DNA of 47,174 bases, taken from contig SLLG01000099.1 in NCBI GenBank assembly GCA_007134215.1, positions 1 through 47,174 of the forward strand, in the 5' to 3' direction. The notes beneath the pieces are model-generated. The model saw only the letters and a list, made by a program, of their open reading frames with translations. It searched no databases and had not been told where the DNA came from. This DNA comes from Opitutales bacterium (lineage in GTDB: Bacteria > Verrucomicrobiota > Verrucomicrobiia > Opitutales > Oceanipulchritudinaceae). Numbering within the stretch: position 1 is the first letter of the stretch; every line of letters begins with the position of its first letter. Made by a program: the position numbers and the translations under genes. Below are positions 1-7,217 of the stretch, piece by piece.

Positions 1-230
1 TCCTCGTTGTAGAGCGTGAGGCGAACGGCCACCTCGCCGCGGGCGTTCACCATAGGACTGTGGAAGCCCTCGTAAAGGGCGTCCCCCGCGGGCACCGGTG
101 TCTCGGAGATGGCCAGCAGGGTGAGTCGCCCGGCGCTTGCGGCGCAGGGCAAAAGGAAAAAAGACCCGAGCAGGCACGGCAGGACCGCGCACACCCGCCG
201 CGCGCGGGAGGTATTCGACAGCATTTTCAT
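1..230 (-). CDS. Secreted DUF7453-like protein, amino-terminal fragment
   Basis: This frame runs off the left edge of the window, so only the first 76 codons are visible. It starts at ATG 230, with a second ATG two codons later. The amino-terminus is a signal peptide: a basic stretch (SRARR), a hydrophobic core (VLPCLLGSFFLLP), and a likely cleavage near CAASA-G. The mature start reads LTLLAISETPVPAGDALYEG, then a segment resembling PxxNxxGEVAVRLTL. That pattern, a value-threshold phrase followed by 'pviNaaGqvAF', is typical of secreted DUF7453 repeat proteins. The family call rests on a short stretch. Function is unknown, and the protein probably acts outside the cytoplasm. Confidence 0.6.
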   Translation of the reverse strand, partial: MKMLSNTSRARRVCAVLPCLLGSFFLLPCAASAGRLTLLAISETPVPAGDALYEGFHSPMVNARGEVAVRLTLYNE

Positions 231-295
231 TTTTCTGACCGGGTAGAGGTGAATGGGAGACCGCCGCCCCCGGATTGCGGACGGAAGAACCGCCA

Positions 296-314
296 ACGGT
301 CAGAGACACGGTCA
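296..314. promoter_or_regulatory. Tandem ACGGTCA repeat in the 231-412 gap
   Basis: The 182-bp gap between the secreted-protein gene and the cNMP-domain gene holds two exact ACGGTCA heptamers separated by 5 nt (296-302 and 308-314), a 12-nt period. On the minus strand they lie 66-84 bases upstream of the start at 230. Direct repeats with about one helical turn of spacing are typical of activator or response-regulator sites, but no cognate regulator is identifiable. The rest of the gap shows an A/T-rich patch near 366-392 and no open frame I would support. Confidence 0.25.
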
Positions 315-412
315 AACCAGTGAAGAGAAGGCTCGATCCTGAACCCTCCGTGCAACCCGGTCGAGAAAAATACTTATTATTTCCAGAAAACGCGCTTATC
401 CGGCGGCGCGCC

Positions 413-790
413 CTATTTCACCGACCACAGCGGGTTGTCGCGGGCCGTGTCGATGAGTTTCTGCGTGGTGCGGTCGAGGCGGCTGGCAAGGGTGCGGATG
501 ATCTTGGCGGCGATTTCCGGCTGCATTTGCACCAATTCCTCGAGGCTGCTCGCCTCGATATGCGTAATGACGGCGTTGTTCTTTGCTTTGACCGTACAGG
601 TGCGCGGGCGGCCGAGGATGTCGCCCATCTCGCCGAAGATGGTGCCCGGATACATGAGCACGGCGAGCAGCACGTCGTCCTTGAAGACTTCGAGCGTCCC
701 CTTCTTCAGAACGAAAAACCCGGAGCCTTCCTCACCTTGTTCGATGATGGTCTGGCCGGGCGCGACTTCGATATCCTGTTCCATGAGCAA
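413..790 (-). CDS. Stand-alone cyclic nucleotide-binding domain protein
   Basis: The protein is 125 residues and consists of a single cNMP-binding (CAP/PKA regulatory) beta-roll. Visible landmarks are the first strand and turn PGQTIIEQGEEGSGFFVLKK, and the phosphate-binding cassette FGEMGDILGRPRTCTVKA, which keeps the Gly-Glu pair and the Arg expected to contact the cyclic phosphate. A carboxy-terminal helix follows (ASRLDRTTQKLID). There is no DNA-binding or catalytic domain, so it is probably a small sensor or adaptor. The start is uncertain: TTG 790 or ATG 784, with no clear ribosome-binding site for either. The frame stays open upstream to a stop near 837 without another ATG. Confidence 0.82.
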   Translation of the reverse strand: MLMEQDIEVAPGQTIIEQGEEGSGFFVLKKGTLEVFKDDVLLAVLMYPGTIFGEMGDILGRPRTCTVKAKNNAVITHIEASSLEELVQMQPEIAAKIIRTLASRLDRTTQKLIDTARDNPLWSVK

Positions 791-945
791 GCGGGTTACG
801 CAGCCACTGAGACTACGGAAGATGCGGATAATGACTCAAGTTTCCCGTCGGAATCAAGTCCAAGTCGAACACCCGGATTGAAGAATCCGTAAAACGGCGC
901 GGCGAAGGTCTGTTGAGCCCATCGAACGCGGATGCCGCCCGCCGT

Positions 946-972
946 GGCCGACTGCCGTCCCGGCGGTCGGTC
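946..972. repeat. REP-like palindrome, copy 1 (downstream of uvrC)
   Basis: A hairpin with arms CCGACTGCC (948-956) and GGCGGTCGG (962-970), loop GTCCC, and outer G-C/G-U pairs. It lies 59 bp beyond the uvrC stop codon. A near-identical element lies on the other side of uvrC at 2603-2629, with conserved flanking bases (CGCCGT before, TCCGG after). There is no T-run, so it is not a standard intrinsic terminator, although it could stabilise the 3' end of the mRNA. Repetition with a variable loop and conserved stem fits an extragenic palindrome family. Confidence 0.6.
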
Positions 973-1030
973 CGGGGTGCCGGAGAGGCGGCAAACCGGC
1001 CGTCCCCCTCCGCGGTCGATTGGGGTTGCC

Positions 1031-2506
1031 TCAACTGCGCTCCCGCAGGAAGGCGCGGAGCCGTTCCGCGAGCTTCGGGCCGATGCCGTCGACCGCCTGC
1101 AACTCCTCCGCCGTGGCCGCCCGCAGGCGCTTGAGCGTGCGGAAGCGCTCCAGCAGCGCCGCCCGGCGCACCGCGCCAAGGCCCTCGAAGTCGTCCAGCA
1201 CCGACTCGCGCATGCGTTTGCCGCGCAGTTCCGCGTTGTAGGTGTTGGCGAAGCGGTGCGCCTCGTCGCGCACGCGCTGCAGGAGCATGCGCGCGGGATT
1301 GTGTGCGCCGAGTTGCAACGGCGCGCGTCCGTCGCAAAAGACGACGGTCTCCTCCCGCTTGGCGAGGCCGACGAGCGGTGGAGGCTCCAGCCCCTGCGCG
1401 AGAAAGGCCTTCAAGGCCGCGCCCACCTGCCCCGCCCCGCCGTCGACCACGACGAGGTCCGGGAAAGCCTTGCCCTCGTCGTTCAGGCGGCGGTAGCGCC
1501 GCCCCACGACTTCCTCCATCGCGCGGAAATCGTCGTTGCCGACAAAGCTCTTCACCCGGTAGCGGCGGTAGCCCGCGCGGTCCGGCCGCCCCTCGAAAAA
1601 CGAAACCATCGACGCCACACAGAAGGTTCCGGAAATGTGCGAGATATCGAAACATTCGATGCGCCGCGGCAACTCCGGGAGGACGAGGCGGTCCCGCAGT
1701 TCCTCAAGGACCGGCAGCGTATCGCCGTCGCGCCGCGGCGTGCGCACGAACTTGCGCGTGCGCGCGAGGGTCCCGCGCAGCGCAAAGACAACGTCCCGCA
1801 GGTTCGCCGCCTTTTCAAAATCCCGCTTCTCCGCCGCCGCCTGCATCTCCGCCTCCAGCTCGCTCAGCCACTCGCGCGAACGGCCTTCCAGAAACACACA
1901 TGCCGCCCGCACGCGCTCCCCGTAGGCCTCCGTCGTGACTTCGTTGGCGTGCCCGTAGATCTCCGCCCGCGCGTCGTCGTAGAGCCGCCATGAACCGTCA
2001 TCCTCCCGCCGCGGGCTGGCGTCGCCAAGGAGGATGCCGAAACGCACCCGCATCTCCCCGAGCGTCTTGCGCAGAAGCCCGGAGTGCGCGAAGGGACCGA
2101 AATACAGCGACTGCTCGTTCTGCCGGAACCGCACCAGCCGGAAGCGCGGCAGCGGATTCTCCACATCCACGCGCACGAGCAGAAAGCGTTTGTCGTCCGT
2201 GAAGTCGGTGTTGTAGCGGGGCTTCCACTCCTTGATCAGCTTGCCTTCCAGCAACAGCGCCTCGCTCTCGTTGCGCACTTCGATGTATTCGAAATCGTGG
2301 ATGAGCCCCAGCATGGCGCTGATCTTCGGCTGCTGCACCGCCTTGCGCCGCGAAGACTGAAAGTAGGTCGCCACGCGCTTGCGCAGGTCTTTCGCCTTGC
2401 CCACGTAAAGCACGCTCCCGAGGCGGTCCTTCATCAAATACACGCCGGGGCTCTGCGGCAACCGCCGGACTTTCGCCTTCAATCCTTCTGTGTCCCGTGA
2501 ACGCAT
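1031..2506 (-). CDS. uvrC: UvrABC excinuclease subunit C, short form
   Basis: UvrC makes both incisions around lesions marked by UvrA and UvrB in nucleotide excision repair. The amino-terminal GIY-YIG nuclease for the 3' cut is clear (SPGVYLMKD, then VLYVGKAKDLRKRV). A UVR motif that contacts UvrB follows (EKRDFEKAANLRDVV). The carboxy-terminal RNase H-like nuclease for the 5' cut shows IECFDISHISG, VVDGGAGQ and DEAHRFA. The protein ends in a helix-hairpin-helix segment (AVDGIGPKLAERL). At 491 residues it is about 100 shorter than the classical protein, but all domains are present. ATG 2506 is preferred over GTG 2533 because it places GIY-YIG at the usual distance from the start. Confidence 0.95.
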   Translation of the reverse strand: MRSRDTEGLKAKVRRLPQSPGVYLMKDRLGSVLYVGKAKDLRKRVATYFQSSRRKAVQQPKISAMLGLIHDFEYIEVRNESEALLLEGKLIKEWKPRYNTDFTDDKRFLLVRVDVENPLPRFRLVRFRQNEQSLYFGPFAHSGLLRKTLGEMRVRFGILLGDASPRREDDGSWRLYDDARAEIYGHANEVTTEAYGERVRAACVFLEGRSREWLSELEAEMQAAAEKRDFEKAANLRDVVFALRGTLARTRKFVRTPRRDGDTLPVLEELRDRLVLPELPRRIECFDISHISGTFCVASMVSFFEGRPDRAGYRRYRVKSFVGNDDFRAMEEVVGRRYRRLNDEGKAFPDLVVVDGGAGQVGAALKAFLAQGLEPPPLVGLAKREETVVFCDGRAPLQLGAHNPARMLLQRVRDEAHRFANTYNAELRGKRMRESVLDDFEGLGAVRRAALLERFRTLKRLRAATAEELQAVDGIGPKLAERLRAFLRERS

Positions 2507-2602
2507 GGTATACGTAAATCCCACCCTAGCCACGTCCCTCCCCCGCGCGAGCCAAAGCGGTTTTCCTTCGCCCCGACGCCGCAGTCCGGAACGGTCGCCG
2601 TA

Positions 2603-2629
2603 GGCCGACTGCCTTCCAGGCGGTCGGTC
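2603..2629. repeat. REP-like palindrome, copy 2 (upstream of uvrC)
   Basis: Second copy of the 946-972 element in the 189-bp gap between uvrC and astB. The arms CCGACTGCC (2605-2613) and GGCGGTCGG (2619-2627) match copy 1 exactly, and only loop bases differ (TTCCA against GTCCC). It is followed by another small inverted repeat, GGAGC...GCTCC (2631-2647). Both copies are in the same orientation relative to the + strand. The gap shows no supported gene. Confidence 0.6.
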
Positions 2630-2695
2630 CGGAGCGTTCGAAGCTCCGCACGCCTGCGATACCGCGTCCGATGCAAGCGCCCTCCTTCGCAGCTC

Positions 2696-4093
2696 TCACT
2701 CCCCGGCATCCGCCGCAACCCGTCCCGGAGCCGAAGCCGCAATCCCTTGAAACGGATAGATCCAGCCGAGCCGGAGGATTCCCGTCAGCTCGTCCAAAGC
2801 CCGGCGCGACTCCTCCAGAAGGGACGGATCGGCGAGGTCGGCGGGCGCAAGCGTCTCGCGGTAGTGCCGCCGCACCCAATCCTCCAGCTCCCCGAGGAGG
2901 ACGTTATCGACGACCACCCGCGCGCCGAGCGACACAAGGTCCTCCCCCCGCAGAACCATACGCAAACGCAAACATGCCGGACCGCCGCCGTTGCGCATGC
3001 TTTCACGCAAATCAAAATGCAGCACCTCGACCAACGGGCACTCCGGGTCGGCAAGGCATTCGTCCAAATAACCACGGACCACGTCACTGCGCCGGCATTC
3101 CTCCGGCGCCACAAGCAGACACCCGCCCCCCGGTAAATCAAGCAGTTGGCTGTTGAACAGGTAGGTCCGCACCGCCTCCTTCAGAGAAACGCGGCTCTCC
3201 GGCACGCGAACCAAACGCAGGCGTCCCCCCGTAACCTCCGCGAAACGGCGCCCGATTTCTCCATGCGCATTCTCCCCGCCGGAAAAGGCACGCTCGTGCG
3301 TGAAGAGCGTGTCGAGGTGACCGACGCAAATCACATCATTGTGAAAAACGCCCGCGTCGACCGCCTCCGGATGTTGCTGCAAATACAGCGCATTTGCTTC
3401 CGAGATGCCGTGCCGCCGCGCCACCGCTTCCGAAGCCTCCAGAGTCTGCCGCGCCGGGAAACTCCGCGGACCGCTCTCCCCGCGGGCGGCGACCGACCGA
3501 CCGTAGACGAAAAGATGCAGTCCCGGCCCGCCCTGCCCCCACCCAAGCCGCGTGTGGTTCGCCGCCCCCTCGTCCGCAAGGGCATCCCCGCCCGACAGAG
3601 CATCGTGCACACAAAACCGGCCCGCATCGCAGAAAATCCGGCGCAGAATAGCCGTGGTACCCTTCGCTTCAATCGCCCGGTGCGGCATCGCCAATAAATT
3701 CGCCGGAGTCAGGTGCAGACGACCGTCCCGCGTATCGCCCGCGGGCGTCACCGTCGCCGCGTTCGCTGTCCACATCGCCGAAGCCGATGAAGCCGCGGCA
3801 AGCCACTCCGGTCCCCGCCGCGCCGCCTCCGCCAGGACCTCCGCGTCATTCCGCCCATGGAATCCAAGGTGCCGCAACCATCCCACCGCCGGACGCTCAT
3901 GCGGCGGAAGCACCGCCTGCGCAAAACCCCGCGCATGCAACGCCCGCATCTTTGCCAACCCCTGCAAAGCCGCGCGCCGCGGCGACGATACATGCCCGCG
4001 ATTCGCCGACGACGCCACATTCCCGCGTGACAAACCCGCGTAGTTGTGCGTCGGCCCCACCAACCCGTCAAAATTCACCTCGATGCAGTCCAT
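2696..4093 (-). CDS. astB: N-succinylarginine dihydrolase
   Basis: AstB hydrolyses N2-succinylarginine to N2-succinylornithine, CO2 and two ammonia in the arginine succinyltransferase catabolic pathway. The 465-residue length is close to the usual 445. The amino-terminus EVNFDGLVGPTHNYAGLS is a family signature. The expected catalytic triad is visible: Glu175 (LADEGAANH), His251 (VFHNDVICVGH) and the nucleophile Cys374 in NGGGPACLRLR. No other ast gene (astA, astC, astD, astE) is next to it. The neighbours are uvrC downstream and a RAYT on the other strand upstream, so the rest of the pathway is elsewhere or AstB has another role here. ATG 4093 has no better alternative. Confidence 0.93.
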   Translation of the reverse strand: MDCIEVNFDGLVGPTHNYAGLSRGNVASSANRGHVSSPRRAALQGLAKMRALHARGFAQAVLPPHERPAVGWLRHLGFHGRNDAEVLAEAARRGPEWLAAASSASAMWTANAATVTPAGDTRDGRLHLTPANLLAMPHRAIEAKGTTAILRRIFCDAGRFCVHDALSGGDALADEGAANHTRLGWGQGGPGLHLFVYGRSVAARGESGPRSFPARQTLEASEAVARRHGISEANALYLQQHPEAVDAGVFHNDVICVGHLDTLFTHERAFSGGENAHGEIGRRFAEVTGGRLRLVRVPESRVSLKEAVRTYLFNSQLLDLPGGGCLLVAPEECRRSDVVRGYLDECLADPECPLVEVLHFDLRESMRNGGGPACLRLRMVLRGEDLVSLGARVVVDNVLLGELEDWVRRHYRETLAPADLADPSLLEESRRALDELTGILRLGWIYPFQGIAASAPGRVAADAGE

Positions 4094-4161
4094 TCAGTCC
4101 CGTCACGAATAACGCTGAATGAAACCCAATCCCGCCGAAAGACAATCTCAAGGACTTTGTC

Positions 4162-4224
4162 GTCAACAATTATTAACCCGGTTAAATATTTATTACACAA
4201 TAAAAAACCGGGTTAATAAACTTG
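4162..4224 (+). repeat. RAYT upstream element, copy A
   Basis: An A/T-rich island in GC-rich DNA, with perfect 14-bp inverted arms TTATTAACCCGGTT (4170-4183) and AACCGGGTTAATAA (4206-4219) separated by 22 bases. It begins with GTCAAC and ends with CTTG, 33 bases before the RAYT 1 ATG. The same block, read on the minus strand, precedes RAYT 2 (22001-22058): GTCAAC, then AACCCGGT, then AAAAAACCGGGTTAATAAA and TTTG. It could be a RAYT recognition palindrome, an autoregulatory operator or an untranslated-leader hairpin. The conservation is seen directly; the role is inferred. Confidence 0.75.
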
Positions 4225-4257
4225 CCTTTCTGGGACATAGGTTCCATTCACTTCGCT

Positions 4258-5277
4258 ATGAGTAAGAAGGAAACCGGATTCCCGACCCGTCCGCCGCGCA
4301 GGATTGTCCTCCACGGGCGGGATGCCGTGTATCATGTTGTCGCGCGGAGCGCGGGGCAGGCGTTTTTATTCGGCGAAGCGGAGAAAGAGATGTTCCGGGC
4401 ACAAATGCTGGCGACCGCGCTCTTTTGCGGTGTGGAGGTTTTGACATTCTGTCTGCTGGACAACCATGTGCATCTGTTGGTGCGCGTGCCTGCGGAAAAG
4501 CCGGAATTGACGGACAAGCAGCTCCTCGACCGCTGCGCCGGCCTCTACGGTGGGAAGGACCACAGCCGCCATGCCCTGACGCTGGACAGTATCCGCGACG
4601 CGCTCGCCGAAGGCGGCGCGGCACGCGAGCGCATGCGCGGGATGCTCATCGGGCGCATGTGCGATCTGTCCATGTTCGCAAAGCTGCTCAAGCAGCGCTT
4701 TTCCATTTGGTACAACCGTACACACGGTCGCCAAGGCACGCTTTGGTCCGGGCGGTTCACGAGCGTACTGGTTGAGGGCAAAGGACTACCGCTCGCCATT
4801 GTCGCGGCCTACATTGATCTCAACGCCGTTCGCGCGGGCATCGTAAACGATCCCGCGCAATACCGCTGGTGCGGCTTTGCGGAAGCGTCGCTCGGCGTGA
4901 AATCCGCGGTAGCGGGGCTCCATGGGATCAGCGGAGGCGGTTCGCCCGCCGAGGGGCTCTCGCGCTATGCGGCGCTCCTTTACCACCGCGGCGCGGCTCC
5001 GGGACGGGGCAAACCGCCGGATGCGCGGGTGCCGCCGGAGATTGTCCGCAAAGTGCGCGAACGCTACGGAACCCTCGAACCGTTCGCCAACCTGCGACGT
5101 AGGCTACGGCACGCCACGCGCGGGGGAATCGTCGGCTCCACGGAGTTCATCGAATCGTGGTTCAGCGAAAACCAGAAGCGGTTCGGCAAACGCCGCAGCG
5201 GAGCACGCAGAATCCGCGGCGGCAACTTCGGCGGTCTCCGTAGTTTCCGCGATGTCCGTCCGGATGAGTCGCAATGA
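4258..5277 (+). CDS. RAYT (REP-associated tyrosine transposase) 1
   Basis: A 339-residue single-domain HUH/Y1 transposase-like protein. The metal-binding HUH motif is DNHVHLLVRVP (His70, His72). The probable nucleophile is Tyr185 in AAYIDLNAVRAG, matching the position of the catalytic tyrosine of Escherichia coli TnpA-REP. A family box, WYNRTHGRQGTLWSGRF, precedes it. The protein aligns without gaps to RAYT 2 over about the first 190 residues, and both end in a basic GAR-RGG-LRSFRD tail. At about 340 residues it is twice the length of E. coli RayT. ATG 4258 is chosen over an in-frame TTG at 4222, which lies just after the upstream inverted repeat. The stop overlaps the next gene by 4 nt. RAYTs are usually single-copy and not self-mobile; they are thought to process REP palindromes. 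Confidence 0.88.
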   Translation: MSKKETGFPTRPPRRIVLHGRDAVYHVVARSAGQAFLFGEAEKEMFRAQMLATALFCGVEVLTFCLLDNHVHLLVRVPAEKPELTDKQLLDRCAGLYGGKDHSRHALTLDSIRDALAEGGAARERMRGMLIGRMCDLSMFAKLLKQRFSIWYNRTHGRQGTLWSGRFTSVLVEGKGLPLAIVAAYIDLNAVRAGIVNDPAQYRWCGFAEASLGVKSAVAGLHGISGGGSPAEGLSRYAALLYHRGAAPGRGKPPDARVPPEIVRKVRERYGTLEPFANLRRRLRHATRGGIVGSTEFIESWFSENQKRFGKRRSGARRIRGGNFGGLRSFRDVRPDESQ

Positions 5278-6242
5278 CACCACCCCTTGCCATCGCGCTG
5301 CACGGCGGCGCGGGTATCCTCAAACGGTCAAAGCTGGATGCCGCGGCGGACCGTGATTTCCGGACCGCGCTGAGCGCCGCACTCGACCGCGGATGGGACA
5401 TTCTGCAAGCACGGGGCAGCGCTCTCGACGCGGTCGAAACCGTTACCCGCGCCCTCGAAGACAGCCCCCTCTTCAACGCCGGACGCGGCTCAGTGTACAC
5501 CTCGGCGGGCACCCACGAAATGGATGCGGCCATCATGTCCGGACGGGAAGGCGACTTCGGCGCAGTGGCCGGCGTGACCGCAGTGCGCAATCCGGTTTCG
5601 CTGGCTCGGGCAGTCATGGAGCAGTTGGACGCCGTTTTCCTCGTCGGCACGGGCGCCGGGGATTTCGCACACGCGTGCGGCATGGCAGTGGAACCGCCGG
5701 AATACTTCCACACCACTGCCCGCGTTGAGCAACTGGAGTCGGCGCGACGGTCAAACCAAACACCTCTGGACCACGACGCTGAGGTGGAGAAATACGGAAC
5801 CGTCGGTGCGGTGGCGCTCGACGCGGCAGGCGACCTCGCGGCGGCGACGTCGACCGGTGGCATTACCAACAAACGGCCCGGGCGAGTGGGCGACTCGCCT
5901 GTGCCCGGCGCAGGCACTTTCGCGGACAACAGCACATGTGCGGTGTCGTGCACCGGCGAGGGCGAAGCCTTCTTGCGGTGCTGCGCGGCCCACGAGGTGG
6001 CAGCGCGCATGCGCCACGGCGGGGCGGGCCTCGCGGCGGCGGCGCACGCCGTCATCCACTCAACCGTTCCCGGCAAGGGCGGTCTCGTCGCGGTAGACCG
6101 AAACGGCACCGTCGCCCTGCCCTTCAACACGGAGGGAATGTTCCGCGCGTGGCGTACTTCCGGCGGGCGCGGAGGCGTCGCGATTTACCGCGGCGAACAG
6201 GGAGAAACCGCCTCACCAGCGGAACGGCCTTGGGCCCACTAG
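5274..6242 (+). CDS. iaaA: Isoaspartyl peptidase / L-asparaginase (Ntn hydrolase)
   Basis: A 322-residue plant-type asparaginase that hydrolyses L-asparagine and beta-aspartyl dipeptides. These enzymes are made as a precursor that cleaves itself before a threonine, which becomes the nucleophile. Here the cut is expected at EKYG-TVGAVALD, making Thr176 the new amino-terminus, with ATSTGGITNKRPGRVGDSP forming the substrate pocket. The alpha-subunit begins LAIALHGGAG and contains PLFNAGRGS. The start ATG overlaps the stop of RAYT 1 (ATGA), suggesting translational coupling to the transposase gene. The 3' end overlaps the convergent fmt by 30 bp. Confidence 0.93.
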   Translation: MTPPLAIALHGGAGILKRSKLDAAADRDFRTALSAALDRGWDILQARGSALDAVETVTRALEDSPLFNAGRGSVYTSAGTHEMDAAIMSGREGDFGAVAGVTAVRNPVSLARAVMEQLDAVFLVGTGAGDFAHACGMAVEPPEYFHTTARVEQLESARRSNQTPLDHDAEVEKYGTVGAVALDAAGDLAAATSTGGITNKRPGRVGDSPVPGAGTFADNSTCAVSCTGEGEAFLRCCAAHEVAARMRHGGAGLAAAAHAVIHSTVPGKGGLVAVDRNGTVALPFNTEGMFRAWRTSGGRGGVAIYRGEQGETASPAERPWAH

Positions 6243-7211
6243 CGGTGCCATTTCGCGTGATTCCAGCACCGTGCCTTCCCGCAGCGGGTAGCCCCGCAGA
6301 AATTCGGCAGCCGGCAGCATGCGCCCGCCGGGCCGCTGGAGCCGGTCGAGCCGCAATGCGCCGCGCCCGCACGCCACCACAGGCGAGCCCTCTTCGTCGA
6401 ACCGCACCGTTCCCGGTCCATCTCCGGCGGCATCCCCCGCCACCGCCGCGGCCGCGCCGATCCTCAGGTCGTGACCGCCGTGCGGCACCACCGCCCCCGG
6501 CCACTGCTGAAAGGCCCGTACGCGGCAATCGAGCACACGGGCGGGTGCGTTGAAGTCCAGCCACGCGTCTTCCTTGCGGAGAATACGGCAGTAGGTTGCC
6601 TCCGCCTCGTTCTGCTCGGCAAACGCCAGCCCGCCGGCCCGCAGCCGCTCCACCGCCCGCCGCCAGAGCGGAACGCACGCCTCCCCCACCCGCTCACGGA
6701 GGGCCTCAAGCGTGTCGTCCTCCAATACCGGCACCCGCTCCACATCCGCGACCGGCCCGGCGTCCATGCGCAAGACCATTTTCATGAGGGTAACCGCCGT
6801 TTCGCTCCAACCTTCGGCGAGGGCTGTGGCGATGGGCGATGCGCCGCGCAGCCGGGGCAGCGGAGAGGCATGGAAATTGACCGCGCCGAGCGGCGGCCGT
6901 TCGAGCAGCGAACGCTTGAGCAGTTGTCCGTAAGCCATGACGACGATGAGGTCGACCCCTTGCTCCACGAGCCATGCCTCCTCGTCCGGGCCGCAGCGCG
7001 GGGGTTGGCGCACGGGAAGCCCAGACTCCACCGCCCACTCCTTCACGGCGTTCGTGCGCATACGCATGCCGCGGCCCGAACGCCGGTCCGGCTGCGTGAA
7101 CACACCGGCCCACTCGATGCTCCCGGCATGCGCCTCCATGCTGTCACGGAGGAACGGCAGCGCGATGGCGTCCGACCCCATGAAAACCGCGCGAATGCGT
7201 TGCGCTCCCAT
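6213..7211 (-). CDS. fmt: Methionyl-tRNA formyltransferase
   Basis: Transfers a formyl group from 10-formyltetrahydrofolate to initiator Met-tRNA. The 332-residue length is slightly above the usual 315. The catalytic segment NFHASPLPRLRGASPI supplies Asn112 and His114, and MDAGPV supplies Asp150. The amino-terminal Rossmann strand (IRAVFMGSDAIALPFL) and the QPDRRSGRGMR loop are also typical. The carboxy-terminal OB-like domain that binds tRNA is present (RVRAFQQWPGA onward). It sits 6 nt downstream of the DUF4380 gene, so fmt, DUF4380 and der probably share a transcript. No def gene is next to it. Confidence 0.95.
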   Translation of the reverse strand: MGAQRIRAVFMGSDAIALPFLRDSMEAHAGSIEWAGVFTQPDRRSGRGMRMRTNAVKEWAVESGLPVRQPPRCGPDEEAWLVEQGVDLIVVMAYGQLLKRSLLERPPLGAVNFHASPLPRLRGASPIATALAEGWSETAVTLMKMVLRMDAGPVADVERVPVLEDDTLEALRERVGEACVPLWRRAVERLRAGGLAFAEQNEAEATYCRILRKEDAWLDFNAPARVLDCRVRAFQQWPGAVVPHGGHDLRIGAAAAVAGDAAGDGPGTVRFDEEGSPVVACGRGALRLDRLQRPGGRMLPAAEFLRGYPLREGTVLESREMAPLVGPRPFRW

Positions 7212-7217
7212 GCCTTC

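Noticed and set aside
237-362. Inverted pair GACCGGGT (237-244) and ACCCGGTC (355-362), resembling the RAYT element arms
   Set aside because: The arms are 110 bp apart, are only 8 bp, lack the flanking TTATTA and are not next to a RAYT. Chance is more likely in GC-rich DNA.
932-1993. Long plus-strand open frame of 353 codons opposite uvrC
   Set aside because: It is antisense to a clear uvrC, is rich in Arg, Ala and Pro with no domain pattern, and is typical of GC-rich antisense frames.
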